A stretch of 12,850 nt of DNA. Source: Elusimicrobia bacterium RIFOXYB2_FULL_49_7. GTDB lineage: Bacteria > Fibrobacterota > OXYB2-FULL-49-7. The notes under the pieces are model-generated. The model was given only the letters and a program-made list of their open reading frames with translations, searched no databases and had not been told where the DNA came from. The position numbers were made by a program, and so were the translations under genes. How positions within the stretch are numbered: position 1 is the first letter of the stretch; each line of letters begins with the position of its first letter. The stretch covers positions 9,027 to 21,876 of the forward strand of contig MGVN01000048.1 in assembly GCA_001800515.1 (NCBI GenBank), written 5' to 3'. This document shows, piece by piece, positions 1 to 6,159 of this stretch.

Positions 1-1
1 T

Positions 2-625
2 CCTCTGAACGCGCATGCATTACAGCAAGCCGTTACACGCGAGATTCAGCGCATGCATTGTTTTCTCCGTTCTCAGGGAACCGACTTTCCGGAGGTCGAT
101 ATTCAGGTGATTTGGAAAGCCCTTTTTCCGGAATGGCCGAATGAAAGAATTCTTTCCTTTGCCCTGGAGTACGAATTGGCCGTGAATCCGGTTTGGCCCA
201 TGCCCGGCGCTACGGACCTGCTTGCCCTGTGTCGTCAAGCGGGTCTGGTTATGGGAATCATCTCGAATGCCCAGTTTTATACGCCGCTTCTGTTAAGGGT
301 CTTTTTCAATGAAGAGCTTGTTTCGCTGGGATTTCATCCGTCAGTGACTCTGTTTTCCTATCAAGAGGCCCACGCTAAGCCTTCTGCTGTACTTTTCCAA
401 AAAGCAAGCAACACGCTTCAAGCCATGGGGATTGCGCCTTCTGACACTTTGTATCTCGGTAACGACATGCGTAAGGATGTCATTCCGGCAGCGGCCGTCG
501 GTTTTCGGACCGCCCTTTTTGCAGGCGACCAACGTTCTCTAAGAGGTTGGCCGTCGGAAAACGAACAGAGGCCGGACCTTTTAGTAACGGATTTGCGGCA
601 GCTGCCTGACCGATGGCTCTTATAG
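2..625 (+). CDS. HAD-superfamily hydrolase, 5'-truncated by the window edge
   Basis: The reading frame is open from base 2 to a TAG stop, giving 207 visible residues; the true start lies outside the window. An internal ATG at 53 is probably not the start, because in-frame coding continues upstream of it. HAD motifs are visible in order: motif II serine in GIISNAQF, motif III lysine in HAKPSAVLF, and motif IV acidic residues in YLGNDMRKDVIPAAAVGFRT. Motif I (DxDxT), with the nucleophilic aspartate, should lie in the missing N-terminal part. HAD enzymes of this type are usually cytoplasmic phosphatases or phosphoglycolate-phosphatase-like enzymes; the substrate cannot be told from the sequence. 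The next gene, motA, is 184 bp away and behind a possible terminator, so a functional link is unlikely. The family call is sure; the specificity is not. Confidence 0.9.
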   Translation, partial: PLNAHALQQAVTREIQRMHCFLRSQGTDFPEVDIQVIWKALFPEWPNERILSFALEYELAVNPVWPMPGATDLLALCRQAGLVMGIISNAQFYTPLLLRVFFNEELVSLGFHPSVTLFSYQEAHAKPSAVLFQKASNTLQAMGIAPSDTLYLGNDMRKDVIPAAAVGFRTALFAGDQRSLRGWPSENEQRPDLLVTDLRQLPDRWLL

Positions 626-667
626 TTGATTGTAAAGTTGACGGACAGTCTGAAATTCTCCATCAAG

Positions 668-701
668 TCCGACCTGTTCGGAGAATAAATTCTTTATTTT
701 T
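668..701 (+). terminator. Weak possible terminator after the HAD gene
   Basis: A perfect 5-bp stem (TCCGA, loop CCTGT, TCGGA, 668-682) is followed by the T-rich run at 690-701. A competing pairing, TTCTCC at 656-661 with GGAGAA at 680-685, uses some of the same bases. The stem is short and the T-run is interrupted and offset, so this is a weak call. Confidence 0.35.
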
Positions 702-733
702 ATCGGGAAAAAAGCCCTATCGCTTCATTATAT

Positions 734-761
734 TGAAGAAAGGTACGGGGAAAACCGATAA
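734..761 (+). promoter_or_regulatory. Possible sigma-28 (FliA)-like promoter for motAB
   Basis: ACCGATAA at 754-761 matches the flagellar sigma-28 -10 consensus GCCGATAA in 7 of 8 positions. Upstream, TGAAGAAA (734-741) is a poor partial match to TAAAGTTT, with a 12-nt gap where 11 is usual. The position, 49 nt before the motA start, is right for a stator operon that flagellar sigma factor commonly transcribes. The -35 match is weak, so this is tentative. The rest of 626-809 shows only the weak hairpin listed separately and the motA ribosome binding site (AAAGGAG, 793-799). Confidence 0.35.
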
Positions 762-809
762 TCAATAGGAATGATAGCGCCAAGCTGTAAATAAAGGAGA
801 ACGATACAA

Positions 810-1571
810 ATGGATATTACCAGTTTCTTAGGATTAGGCTGCGGTTGGTTTTTAATCATGTCGGCCTTCCTGATGGAAGGTGGATCAATCGCAGCTTTGC
901 TGCAGATTACTGCGGGCATGATTATTATCGGAGGCACGATTGGTGCCACCATGATGGCTTTTCCGCTGAGTGACATACTCCGTGCGGCTGTTATGACCAA
1001 GCGCATTTTCATCATGAAGGAATGGGATAAGTATATCATCATTCAACAGCTCATCGACTACGCAGCCAAGGCGAGGCGGGAAGGGGTCCTCTGTCTTGAA
1101 GTCGAAGTGGCCAATAATCCTCATCCGCTTATCCGCAAGGGATTGAAGATGGTGGTGGATGGTATGGAACAGGAAACCGTGAAAAGCACGCTGGAAAATG
1201 AAATACACATGATGGAAAATGAATACCATGTCGCTGCAGGTGTATGGGAAATAGCCGGTGGTTTTGCTCCTACCATGGGCGTGGTCGGAACCGTGTTGGG
1301 GTTGATCTCCGTTCTCTCGAATCTTTCTGACCCATCCACCCTGGGACCTAAGATTGCGCTCGCGTTTGTCGCCACTTTTATGGGTATTTTCTTTGCCAAC
1401 CTGTTGTTCCTTCCCTTTGCCAATAAGCTTAAGGTCAAAGGGAAAAATGAAAAGATGATCAATGATATCATTCTCGAAGGGTTGGTTTGTATTCAGGAAG
1501 GCCAGAATCCGAGAATGATGGAAGATAAGCTTTATTCTGTTCTCCTGGAAGAAGCAACCGGAAAAAAATAA
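810..1571 (+). CDS. motA: Flagellar motor stator protein MotA
   Basis: This 253-residue inner-membrane protein belongs to the MotA/TolQ/ExbB family and should form the ion channel of the flagellar motor together with MotB. Hydrophobic segments lie near residues 4-22, 32-51, 145-170 and 182-204, the four-helix layout of MotA. The long loop between helices 2 and 3 holds the basic/acidic stretch AKARREGV (residues 86-93), which matches the rotor-interacting charged region. GGFAPTMGVVGTVLGL (150-165) is the family signature; P154 sits where E. coli MotA P173 lies. The start has a good ribosome binding site, AAAGGAG, 10 nt upstream. motB follows after 11 nt. The length is typical of the shorter MotA/PomA type. 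Confidence 0.95.
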   Translation: MDITSFLGLGCGWFLIMSAFLMEGGSIAALLQITAGMIIIGGTIGATMMAFPLSDILRAAVMTKRIFIMKEWDKYIIIQQLIDYAAKARREGVLCLEVEVANNPHPLIRKGLKMVVDGMEQETVKSTLENEIHMMENEYHVAAGVWEIAGGFAPTMGVVGTVLGLISVLSNLSDPSTLGPKIALAFVATFMGIFFANLLFLPFANKLKVKGKNEKMINDIILEGLVCIQEGQNPRMMEDKLYSVLLEEATGKK

Positions 1572-1582
1572 CGGTTAAGCCT

Positions 1583-2371
1583 ATGTCTGAAAAGAAAGCC
1601 TCTCCGCCTAATCCCGAAAAAGACCGTTCTGAACGATGGTTGCTTACCTATGCGGATCTCATTACGCTGCTACTCATATTTTTCATTATTCTATATGTTA
1701 TGAGTGTTCAAGATGTCGTCAAGTTTCAAATGATGGCGGAATCCATTGTTGATGCTTTTCAGGGAACAAATATGGTGGTGGGCGAATCTCCTGGTCCTGC
1801 CATGGTACCGGGCTCGGCCGGCAGTCGTGTCAGTGGACCGGGCGCCAAGGGGAAAGGGGCCGGCACCAAAGGCAAAGAACAGCTCAAGATGGAATACATC
1901 AAGCAGGAGGTGGAGCGGCTGGCTTCGAGAGAAGGATTGCAGTCCCAGGTCTCGGTTCGGATGGAGGAGCGGGGGATTGTCATTACCATTGTGGATAAGG
2001 TTTTATTTGCAAGCGGTTATGCGGATATTCATGAGGAGGCCAAATCCGCGCTTGTCGGCATCGGAAAGATTCTTGCGGTAAACAAAGATCAATATGTCCG
2101 GGTCGAAGGACATACGGACAATATCCCTATTCGCAATGAAAAATTTACCTCCAACTGGGAGCTTTCCGCCACCCGCGCCACCCATGTCGTCCGTCTTTTT
2201 ATTGATGATGTGGGGCTGAACCCTCGTCTTTTCGCTGCAGTCGGTTATGGTGAATTTCGTCCGGTGGCAACCAATGCTACTCCCGAAGGTCGCAGCAAGA
2301 ATCGTCGCGTAGAGATTGTCATTTTGTCTCAAAAGCTCAGTTCTGCGGAAACCCCGGCATTGAATTATTAG
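1583..2371 (+). CDS. motB: Flagellar motor stator protein MotB (OmpA-type peptidoglycan anchor)
   Basis: This 262-residue protein is the partner of MotA. A short cytoplasmic tail is followed by one membrane helix (about residues 19-40) beginning RWLLTYADLITLLLIFF. D25 in this segment is the conserved ion-binding aspartate (D32 in E. coli). A Gly/Lys/Ala-rich linker (about 66-100) leads to an OmpA/MotB domain (about 135-250) with the peptidoglycan-binding pattern: GHTDNIPI with H177 and D179, NWELSATRA with N191, L194 and R198, and GRSKNRRVEI near the end. The gap to motA is 11 bp, with no strong ribosome binding site, which suggests translational coupling. Whether the ion is H+ or Na+ cannot be decided here. 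Confidence 0.95.
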   Translation: MSEKKASPPNPEKDRSERWLLTYADLITLLLIFFIILYVMSVQDVVKFQMMAESIVDAFQGTNMVVGESPGPAMVPGSAGSRVSGPGAKGKGAGTKGKEQLKMEYIKQEVERLASREGLQSQVSVRMEERGIVITIVDKVLFASGYADIHEEAKSALVGIGKILAVNKDQYVRVEGHTDNIPIRNEKFTSNWELSATRATHVVRLFIDDVGLNPRLFAAVGYGEFRPVATNATPEGRSKNRRVEIVILSQKLSSAETPALNY

Positions 2372-2424
2372 TGCGACAATTGCCTTCCATTTCTCCTTTT
2401 GTTCTACCTATTTTATCCTGATAC

Positions 2425-3861
2425 ATGAAAATTCTGCTTGTTTGCCCGCCCGTGCCTACCCATATGCCCACCCGGGGTTCTTTCCCTTTGGGACTCGGTT
2501 ATCTGGCTGCCGTGCTATTGCGCGCAGGCTTTGAGGTAGAGCTGCTGGATTTCAATATCCGGACCTTTTCCCGCGCTGCGATGACCCGTCTGCTTATCGC
2601 AAAAGCCAAAGAATGCGATGGGGTCGGTTTTTCAGGCATGGTGACCATGTTGGGTACCATTCAGTGGATGGCCCAGGTGGTGAAGCAGGTTGCGCCTCAT
2701 GTTCCGGTGGTCGTGGGCGGTTCGGTGGCATCTCCCATGCCGGAGTTTCTCCTTCAACGCACGGCTGCGGATATCGCCTGCATCGGCGAAGGAGAAGAGA
2801 CGGTTTGTGAATTGGCTAATGCCCTGGAAAAGAACGAACCGATTGGTTCGGTTCTTGGCCTTTGCATCAAAGAGGGGAAGACGATTTACCGTACAGGAAC
2901 AAGACCGTTGATAAAGAATCTGGATGCTTTGCCTTTTCCGGCCTGGGACCATTTTGAAATCCATCAGTATGCAAAAAATAATTATTTTGTCAATACGCCT
3001 TATCGGAGTATGAACCTGATTGCAGGAAGAGGCTGTCCCTATCGTTGCACTTTCTGTTATCGCAATTTCGGCAACAGGGTACGGGTTCGTTCTGTTGAAA
3101 ATATTCTCCTGGAAATTGAGACCTTAATCGAACGATATGGTGTTCACCACTTTGATTTTCAGGATGAATTATTCACTTTGAATGACGCCCATGTCCGACA
3201 ATTCTGTAGCAAAGTGATTGAAAAAAGGCTGAATATCACTTGGCGTTGTTTGGGTCGTGTTAATCTCGCGGAGGGAGAGCTTTATAAGCTGATGAAAGCA
3301 GCCGGATGTCATTGGCTCGGTTTTGGAATCGAATCCGGTAGTCCGAAGATGCTTAAGGTCATGGATAAACGAATTAATTTGGATGAAGCGCGACAGGCCA
3401 TTGCACTGGGCCGTCAAGCGGGCATCCATGTTACAGGTACTTTTATTATGGGGTTGCCCGGCGAAAATTCTGAGACGATCAGCGAAACGGTCCGGTTCTG
3501 CAAGGAAAATAAGTTGTATAACAAGCCGTTTTATCCGGTTCCTTATCCGGGAACCCTTCTTTTTGAATCATTAGTCCGGAGTGGAACGCTTCATGATGGC
3601 AATATGGAATCTTTGATTGGAAAGATGGAACGGGATGCCACGGAGCTGATTATTAATCTGACCGACATGTCCGACACCGATCTTATTCGCTTGAAAGAGG
3701 ATGCTGAGTCAGAAATCAGAGGTGCGGTTGCAGGCACAAGAGGTTTCAAGGCGTTAATTCTGTTGGCAAAGGAGACTGCGGCCATTTGGGGGATAAGCGG
3801 TCTGGTCAGACTGTTTTTTAAAATGACGGCACGGAAGTGGGGAAAGCTGTTGAAAAAATGA
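2425..3861 (+). CDS. Radical SAM protein with N-terminal B12-binding-type domain
   Basis: This 478-residue protein has a Rossmann-like cobalamin-binding-type domain (about 1-130), starting MKILLVCPPV and including VPVVVGGSVASPMPEFLL. A radical-SAM core follows, with the [4Fe-4S] motif at C204, C208 and C211 (GRGCPYRCTFCYRNFG). GFGIESGS and GTFIMGLPGE are typical of the later strands of the barrel in B12-radical-SAM proteins. I see no DxHxxG cobalamin motif, which many members of this class also lack. Known members methylate unactivated carbons or phosphinates, or form rings; the substrate here is unknown. The C-terminal 80 residues are helical and end in a basic tail with a hydrophobic stretch. 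The stop overlaps the start of the next radical-SAM gene (ATGA), so the two are probably co-translated. No clear ribosome binding site precedes the ATG. Confidence 0.88.
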   Translation: MKILLVCPPVPTHMPTRGSFPLGLGYLAAVLLRAGFEVELLDFNIRTFSRAAMTRLLIAKAKECDGVGFSGMVTMLGTIQWMAQVVKQVAPHVPVVVGGSVASPMPEFLLQRTAADIACIGEGEETVCELANALEKNEPIGSVLGLCIKEGKTIYRTGTRPLIKNLDALPFPAWDHFEIHQYAKNNYFVNTPYRSMNLIAGRGCPYRCTFCYRNFGNRVRVRSVENILLEIETLIERYGVHHFDFQDELFTLNDAHVRQFCSKVIEKRLNITWRCLGRVNLAEGELYKLMKAAGCHWLGFGIESGSPKMLKVMDKRINLDEARQAIALGRQAGIHVTGTFIMGLPGENSETISETVRFCKENKLYNKPFYPVPYPGTLLFESLVRSGTLHDGNMESLIGKMERDATELIINLTDMSDTDLIRLKEDAESEIRGAVAGTRGFKALILLAKETAAIWGISGLVRLFFKMTARKWGKLLKK

Positions 3862-4871
3862 AGTTGCTCAATAATCCCTTACCTTTGCATGCTCATATTG
3901 AAATATCGGGACGCTGTCAGCTGGATTGTGCTTTTTGTTCAAAAGAACTTAGGTACTCAGAAAAATCTGCCATGAATTTTCATGATTTTCAGGCGATTCT
4001 TGACGCGATCCCTACCCTTAAGAGTATCACCCTTGCATTGATGAATGAACCGTTATTAAATCCCGATATTGCTGCCATCGTTACTTTATCGAAGAAGCGA
4101 AATATTAAAGTCGGCATACCGTCTAATGGAGTTACATTTCCAGAAGAACTTCAGCAAGAACTTCTTTACGCTGGCCTGGACGCCATTACGTTTTCCGTGG
4201 ATAGCCACGACCCGGAGATTTACCATCAAATACGCCATCCCGCTTCTTTGGAGACCGTGCAGGCAAACCTTTCAAGCTTTATAAAAAGCAGAAATCAACA
4301 AGCGGCCTCCTGCCGGGTTGGAGTGAGTGCGGTTCTTCATGTGCCGCTGCTGAATAATTTGGAAGCCTTTGTGTCGCACTGGTGTCTTCTCGGGGTGGAT
4401 AGTGTTGAGTTGAGATTTCCGCATCAATGGAAGGCTTCCGAGGAAATGAATATGCAAAAGGTGGATATTCTTCAAGCCCTGAAAAAGCTTTACGAGCTAA
4501 AGCGAAGATTCGGGCGTCGAATTAATTTTTATCATTTTCCGGTCCGGCTGGGCCGGATAAGTTGCCCCCGTGTTTTTAATACGACGGCTATTAAGGTGAA
4601 TGGGGAAGTGGTGCCCTGCTGTTTGCAGGCATCCGACCCGAAACGATGTTCATTGGGAAATGTTTTCCGCACCCCTTTTGATAAGATATGGGATGCGCTT
4701 TCCTATCGGCTTTTCAGGCAGCCCTTTTTGAAGGGGTTCGCTCCTGCGATTTGCGAGGGTTGTACGGTCTTAACAGGGCTCAACGGCAATCCTGTGGAAG
4801 GAAGGGCGGCCTTCCTTATCAGAAAATCTACCCAGTTTCTGTATGAGAAAAGATGTTTTAAGTTGAGATGA
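3858..4871 (+). CDS. Radical SAM/SPASM domain protein
   Basis: I place the start at ATG 3858, which overlaps the upstream TGA as ATGA and yields 337 residues beginning MKLLNNPLPLHAHIEISGRC. A GTG at 3837 would add seven residues and is less likely. The radical-SAM cluster motif is C20, C24 and C27 (CQLDCAFC). The C-terminal region carries a SPASM-like set of cysteines: CPRVFN, then VVPCCLQ, then KRCSLGNVF, then ICEGCTV, expected to bind auxiliary Fe-S clusters. SPASM enzymes include peptide-modifying maturases (PqqE, MftC, AlbA types) and sulfatase or sugar-modifying enzymes. The substrate is not readable from the sequence. Coupling to the B12-type gene upstream suggests a two-step modification pathway. 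No RRE/PqqD gene is nearby. Confidence 0.88.
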   Translation: MKLLNNPLPLHAHIEISGRCQLDCAFCSKELRYSEKSAMNFHDFQAILDAIPTLKSITLALMNEPLLNPDIAAIVTLSKKRNIKVGIPSNGVTFPEELQQELLYAGLDAITFSVDSHDPEIYHQIRHPASLETVQANLSSFIKSRNQQAASCRVGVSAVLHVPLLNNLEAFVSHWCLLGVDSVELRFPHQWKASEEMNMQKVDILQALKKLYELKRRFGRRINFYHFPVRLGRISCPRVFNTTAIKVNGEVVPCCLQASDPKRCSLGNVFRTPFDKIWDALSYRLFRQPFLKGFAPAICEGCTVLTGLNGNPVEGRAAFLIRKSTQFLYEKRCFKLR

Positions 4872-4891
4872 TGAATGCTTAGAAAACAAAA

Positions 4892-4921
4892 AGCGGCTCC
4901 TTCCTTTCGGAAGAGGCCGCT
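4892..4921 (-). terminator. Intrinsic terminator for minus-strand transcription
   Basis: A 13-position stem (4892-4904 with 4909-4921) has a 4-nt loop, one G-U pair and one mismatch. On the minus strand it is followed at once by TTTTTGTTTTC. The plus strand has no T-run after the stem (TCCAAGCTTAGG), so the strong direction is minus. No long minus-strand gene lies to its right before 5219, which implies a short transcript ending here. It may also stop the radical-SAM operon weakly from the other side. Confidence 0.75.
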
Positions 4922-4923
4922 CC

Positions 4924-4948
4924 AAGCTTAGGGTGCCCCTGAAAGCTT
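4924..4948 (-). other. Bulged hairpin between the small ORF stop and the terminator
   Basis: AAGCTT at 4924-4929 pairs with AAGCTT at 4943-4948, and AGGG at 4930-4933 pairs with CCCT at 4937-4940. The loop has 3 nt and there is a 2-nt bulge at 4941-4942. The 10-bp stem reaches the first base of the small ORF's TAA. With the terminator it forms two consecutive 3' hairpins in the minus-strand transcript. Confidence 0.55.
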
Positions 4949-5073
4949 TATTGCTGGTAAACCTCACAAGAGGCCCCTATACCATCTTGATAGATAATAG
5001 GATCACCTCCTTTCACTGGGGTAACGTGAACGTACCGATTATCCCCCCGTCGAATGACCGGTACAGCAACCAT
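4948..5073 (-). CDS. Candidate 41-residue small protein, unknown function
   Basis: On the minus strand an ATG at 5073 opens 41 codons ending in TAA. The product begins MVAVPVIRRGDNRYV and ends QDGIGASCEVYQQ. I do not recognise it. Support comes from context: a plausible promoter lies upstream (5138-5166), and a hairpin and an intrinsic terminator follow the stop directly. Against it, the ATG has no ribosome binding site. Inside the ORF, AAAGGAGGTGATCC (minus strand) is an ideal Shine-Dalgarno sequence. If used, it would start translation in frame at a non-standard ATT (4998-4996), giving 16 residues; a GTG at 5016 would give 22. The C-terminal end with Cys, Glu and Tyr, next to a radical-SAM/SPASM gene, loosely recalls short peptide precursors such as PqqA or MftA, but this is weak. 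The alternative is a non-coding structured RNA. Confidence 0.45.
   Translation of the reverse strand: MVAVPVIRRGDNRYVHVTPVKGGDPIIYQDGIGASCEVYQQ
5000..5014 (-). promoter_or_regulatory. Extended Shine-Dalgarno, complementary to the 16S rRNA 3' end
   Basis: The minus strand reads GAAAGGAGGTGATCC. At least 13 nt are complementary to the near-universal 16S tail GGAUCACCUCCUU, and 15 nt if the rRNA continues UUC as in many Gram-positives. Typical ribosome binding sites pair over only 4-7 nt. No ATG, GTG or TTG lies 5-12 nt downstream; the codons there are ATT (4998-4996) and ATC. It also reads through as Lys-Gly-Gly-Asp-Pro in the 41-codon ORF. Confidence 0.55.
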
Positions 5074-5137
5074 TTAATAAATACGAAAAATCAGTTTAAT
5101 TTTCCAGTAAAAAATGTGATTCTTTTTCTTGTATTTC

Positions 5138-5166
5138 ATTAAAACGAGTAGGTATCTTGATTTCAA
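5138..5166 (-). promoter_or_regulatory. Candidate sigma-70-type promoter for the minus-strand small transcript
   Basis: On the minus strand TTGAAA (-35, 5161-5166) and TTTAAT (-10, 5138-5143) are separated by exactly 17 bp. Each hexamer matches consensus in five of six positions. Transcription would begin near 5130, about 57 nt before the ATG at 5073, and run into the terminator at 4892-4921. Confidence 0.45.
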
Positions 5167-5219
5167 TAAAATCTTGTTGAAGCGGAACACATCAAGTAGG
5201 GCGATTGGGAGAGCAAGCG

Positions 5220-5603
5220 ATGGCCACGGGCAGAGAAAAGAAAAAGATATTACTGGCGGATGATGAAAAGATGCTGGTGAAGATGTTCAAGGACGCTTTC
5301 TCTGAACATGGCTATGAGGTCTTTGCCTGTCATGATGGAAACGAGGCGGTTAAGGTGTATAAGAAGCAGTGGAAAAAAATAGCGCTCTCTATTATTGATC
5401 TTGATATGCCTAAGAAAAACGGAATGGAATGTATTGCCGACATGCGCGCCCTCAACCCGGATGCGAAAATTATCGTCATTTCCGCGTTTTCCGATTTTAG
5501 GTCCGAAGTCAACGAAGTGAAAGAAAAAGGATTTGTATTTCTTCGGAAGCCGTTCCATCTCGATGATTTAATTGTTAACGTCAAAAAAATGATTGCCCAC
5601 TAA
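5220..5603 (+). CDS. Single-domain response regulator (CheY-like REC)
   Basis: This 127-residue protein consists of one receiver domain and no output domain. The acidic pair is D14/D15 (LLADDEK), the phospho-acceptor is D60 (IIDLDMP), the switch Ser is S88 (IVISAF), and the conserved lysine is K110 (LRKPF). I choose ATG 5220, preceded by GGGAG about 8 nt upstream, over TTG 5205, which would overlap that ribosome binding site. It probably passes a phosphoryl signal to a partner protein. No kinase is adjacent on the same strand, so its kinase is unknown. The parvulin gene follows after 16 nt, suggesting co-transcription. Confidence 0.92.
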   Translation: MATGREKKKILLADDEKMLVKMFKDAFSEHGYEVFACHDGNEAVKVYKKQWKKIALSIIDLDMPKKNGMECIADMRALNPDAKIIVISAFSDFRSEVNEVKEKGFVFLRKPFHLDDLIVNVKKMIAH

Positions 5604-5619
5604 AGGAAGGAGAATCCCA

Positions 5620-5898
5620 TTGAAAAAAGCAACCGCCCGCCACATTCTTGTGGAAACCGAAAAAGAATGCCTTGATATCAAAAAGAAGATCGAAGAAGGT
5701 GCTGATTTCGCTAAAATGGCGAAAAAACATTCTTCTTGCCCTTCCGGCAAAGAAGGCGGGGATTTGGGTGAATTCTCTCCTGGAGAGATGGTGCCTGAGT
5801 TTGATTGCGTGGTCTTTAAAGAAAAGGTCGGAAAAGTGCACGGGCCCGTCAAAACTGATTTCGGATATCATCTGATCGAAATTACAAACCGCGCTTAG
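5620..5898 (+). CDS. ppiC: Parvulin-type peptidyl-prolyl cis-trans isomerase (PpiC-like)
   Basis: This 92-residue protein is a complete one-domain parvulin, the same size as E. coli PpiC (93 residues). It should speed cis-trans isomerisation at prolines during folding in the cytoplasm; no signal peptide is present. Family signatures in order are ARHILVETEKEC, GADFAKMAKKHSSCPSGKEG, GDLGEFSPGEMVPEFD and TDFGYHLIEI. The start is TTG at 5620, with a strong ribosome binding site (AAAGGAAGGAG) 7 nt upstream. A TTG at 5593 would extend the protein through that site and is rejected. Its TAG overlaps the stop of the convergent H-box gene by a few bases. Confidence 0.93.
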   Translation: MKKATARHILVETEKECLDIKKKIEEGADFAKMAKKHSSCPSGKEGGDLGEFSPGEMVPEFDCVVFKEKVGKVHGPVKTDFGYHLIEITNRA

Positions 5899-6146
5899 GA
5901 TATCTTTGGGTTGTGATACGATACGAGAGCGCGAATGTCTTGAATGGCGTGATAAAAGGATTCTTCCACTTCTTGCAGTTCCTCCGGGGTGATTGGACGC
6001 CCGGATTTTAAAATAAATAGTAATCCGGAAATCGGCATAAGTGCATTATTGAGATGGTGACCAATCCATAATCTTAGTGAATGTGGCAGAGCGCTCATCG
6101 CTTTTTCGGCTTCACTCTCCAAAGGTTCCGGAAGCGGATTTCCCAT
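5895..6146 (-). CDS. Orphan 83-residue H-box (histidine-kinase DHp-like) protein
   Basis: The 83-residue product contains GHHLNNALMPISG (residues 29-41), which resembles the phospho-acceptor H-box of HisKA kinases (H-E/D-L-N-N-x-L). H30 would be the acceptor and H31 takes the place of the usual acidic residue. A second helix (about 54-78) could complete a DHp-like helical hairpin. There is no HATPase domain, membrane segment or sensor domain. It may be a stand-alone phosphotransfer or dimerisation module, or a kinase remnant. The start has a clear ribosome binding site (AAAGAGG, 5 nt before ATG). It lies 13 bp downstream of the MerR gene at 6160-6582 and probably shares its operon. It is convergent with, and overlaps, the parvulin gene by 4 bp. 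The gene is well supported; the function is uncertain. Confidence 0.65.
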   Translation of the reverse strand: MGNPLPEPLESEAEKAMSALPHSLRLWIGHHLNNALMPISGLLFILKSGRPITPEELQEVEESFYHAIQDIRALVSYHNPKIS

Positions 6147-6159
6147 AGGACCTCTTTCC

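Larger units (their letters stand above)
4885..5131 (-). ncRNA. Predicted short minus-strand transcript (small mRNA or structured RNA)
   Basis: A promoter-like pair at 5138-5166 and the terminator at 4892-4921 bound a transcript of about 245 nt. Predicted stems besides the two 3' hairpins are 5032-5039 with 5057-5064 (8 bp, one G-U, 17-nt loop containing six G in the RNA) and 5012-5016 with 5026-5030 (5 bp, loop with four C). The G-rich and C-rich loops could pair with each other. The second stem lies just before the long 16S-tail complement at 5000-5014. I found no match to riboswitches or housekeeping RNAs that I know (6S, SRP, RNase P, tmRNA, c-di-GMP). Whether it acts as mRNA, leader or sRNA is open. 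Confidence 0.4.

Noticed and set aside
885..1471. Minus-strand reading frames opposite motA
   Set aside because: They are antisense to a complete and typical motA gene and have low-complexity, His/Phe- or Ser-rich translations typical of shadows.
4987..5015. Fragment of a 16S rRNA gene on the plus strand (GGATCACCTCCTTTC)
   Set aside because: Only the terminal 15 nt match. The bases upstream (GATAATA) do not continue into the conserved 16S helix 45 region, so it is not an rRNA remnant.
4933..5142. Plus-strand 69-residue reading frame
   Set aside because: No ribosome binding site or family resemblance, and it is antisense to the better-supported minus-strand unit with its promoter and terminator.
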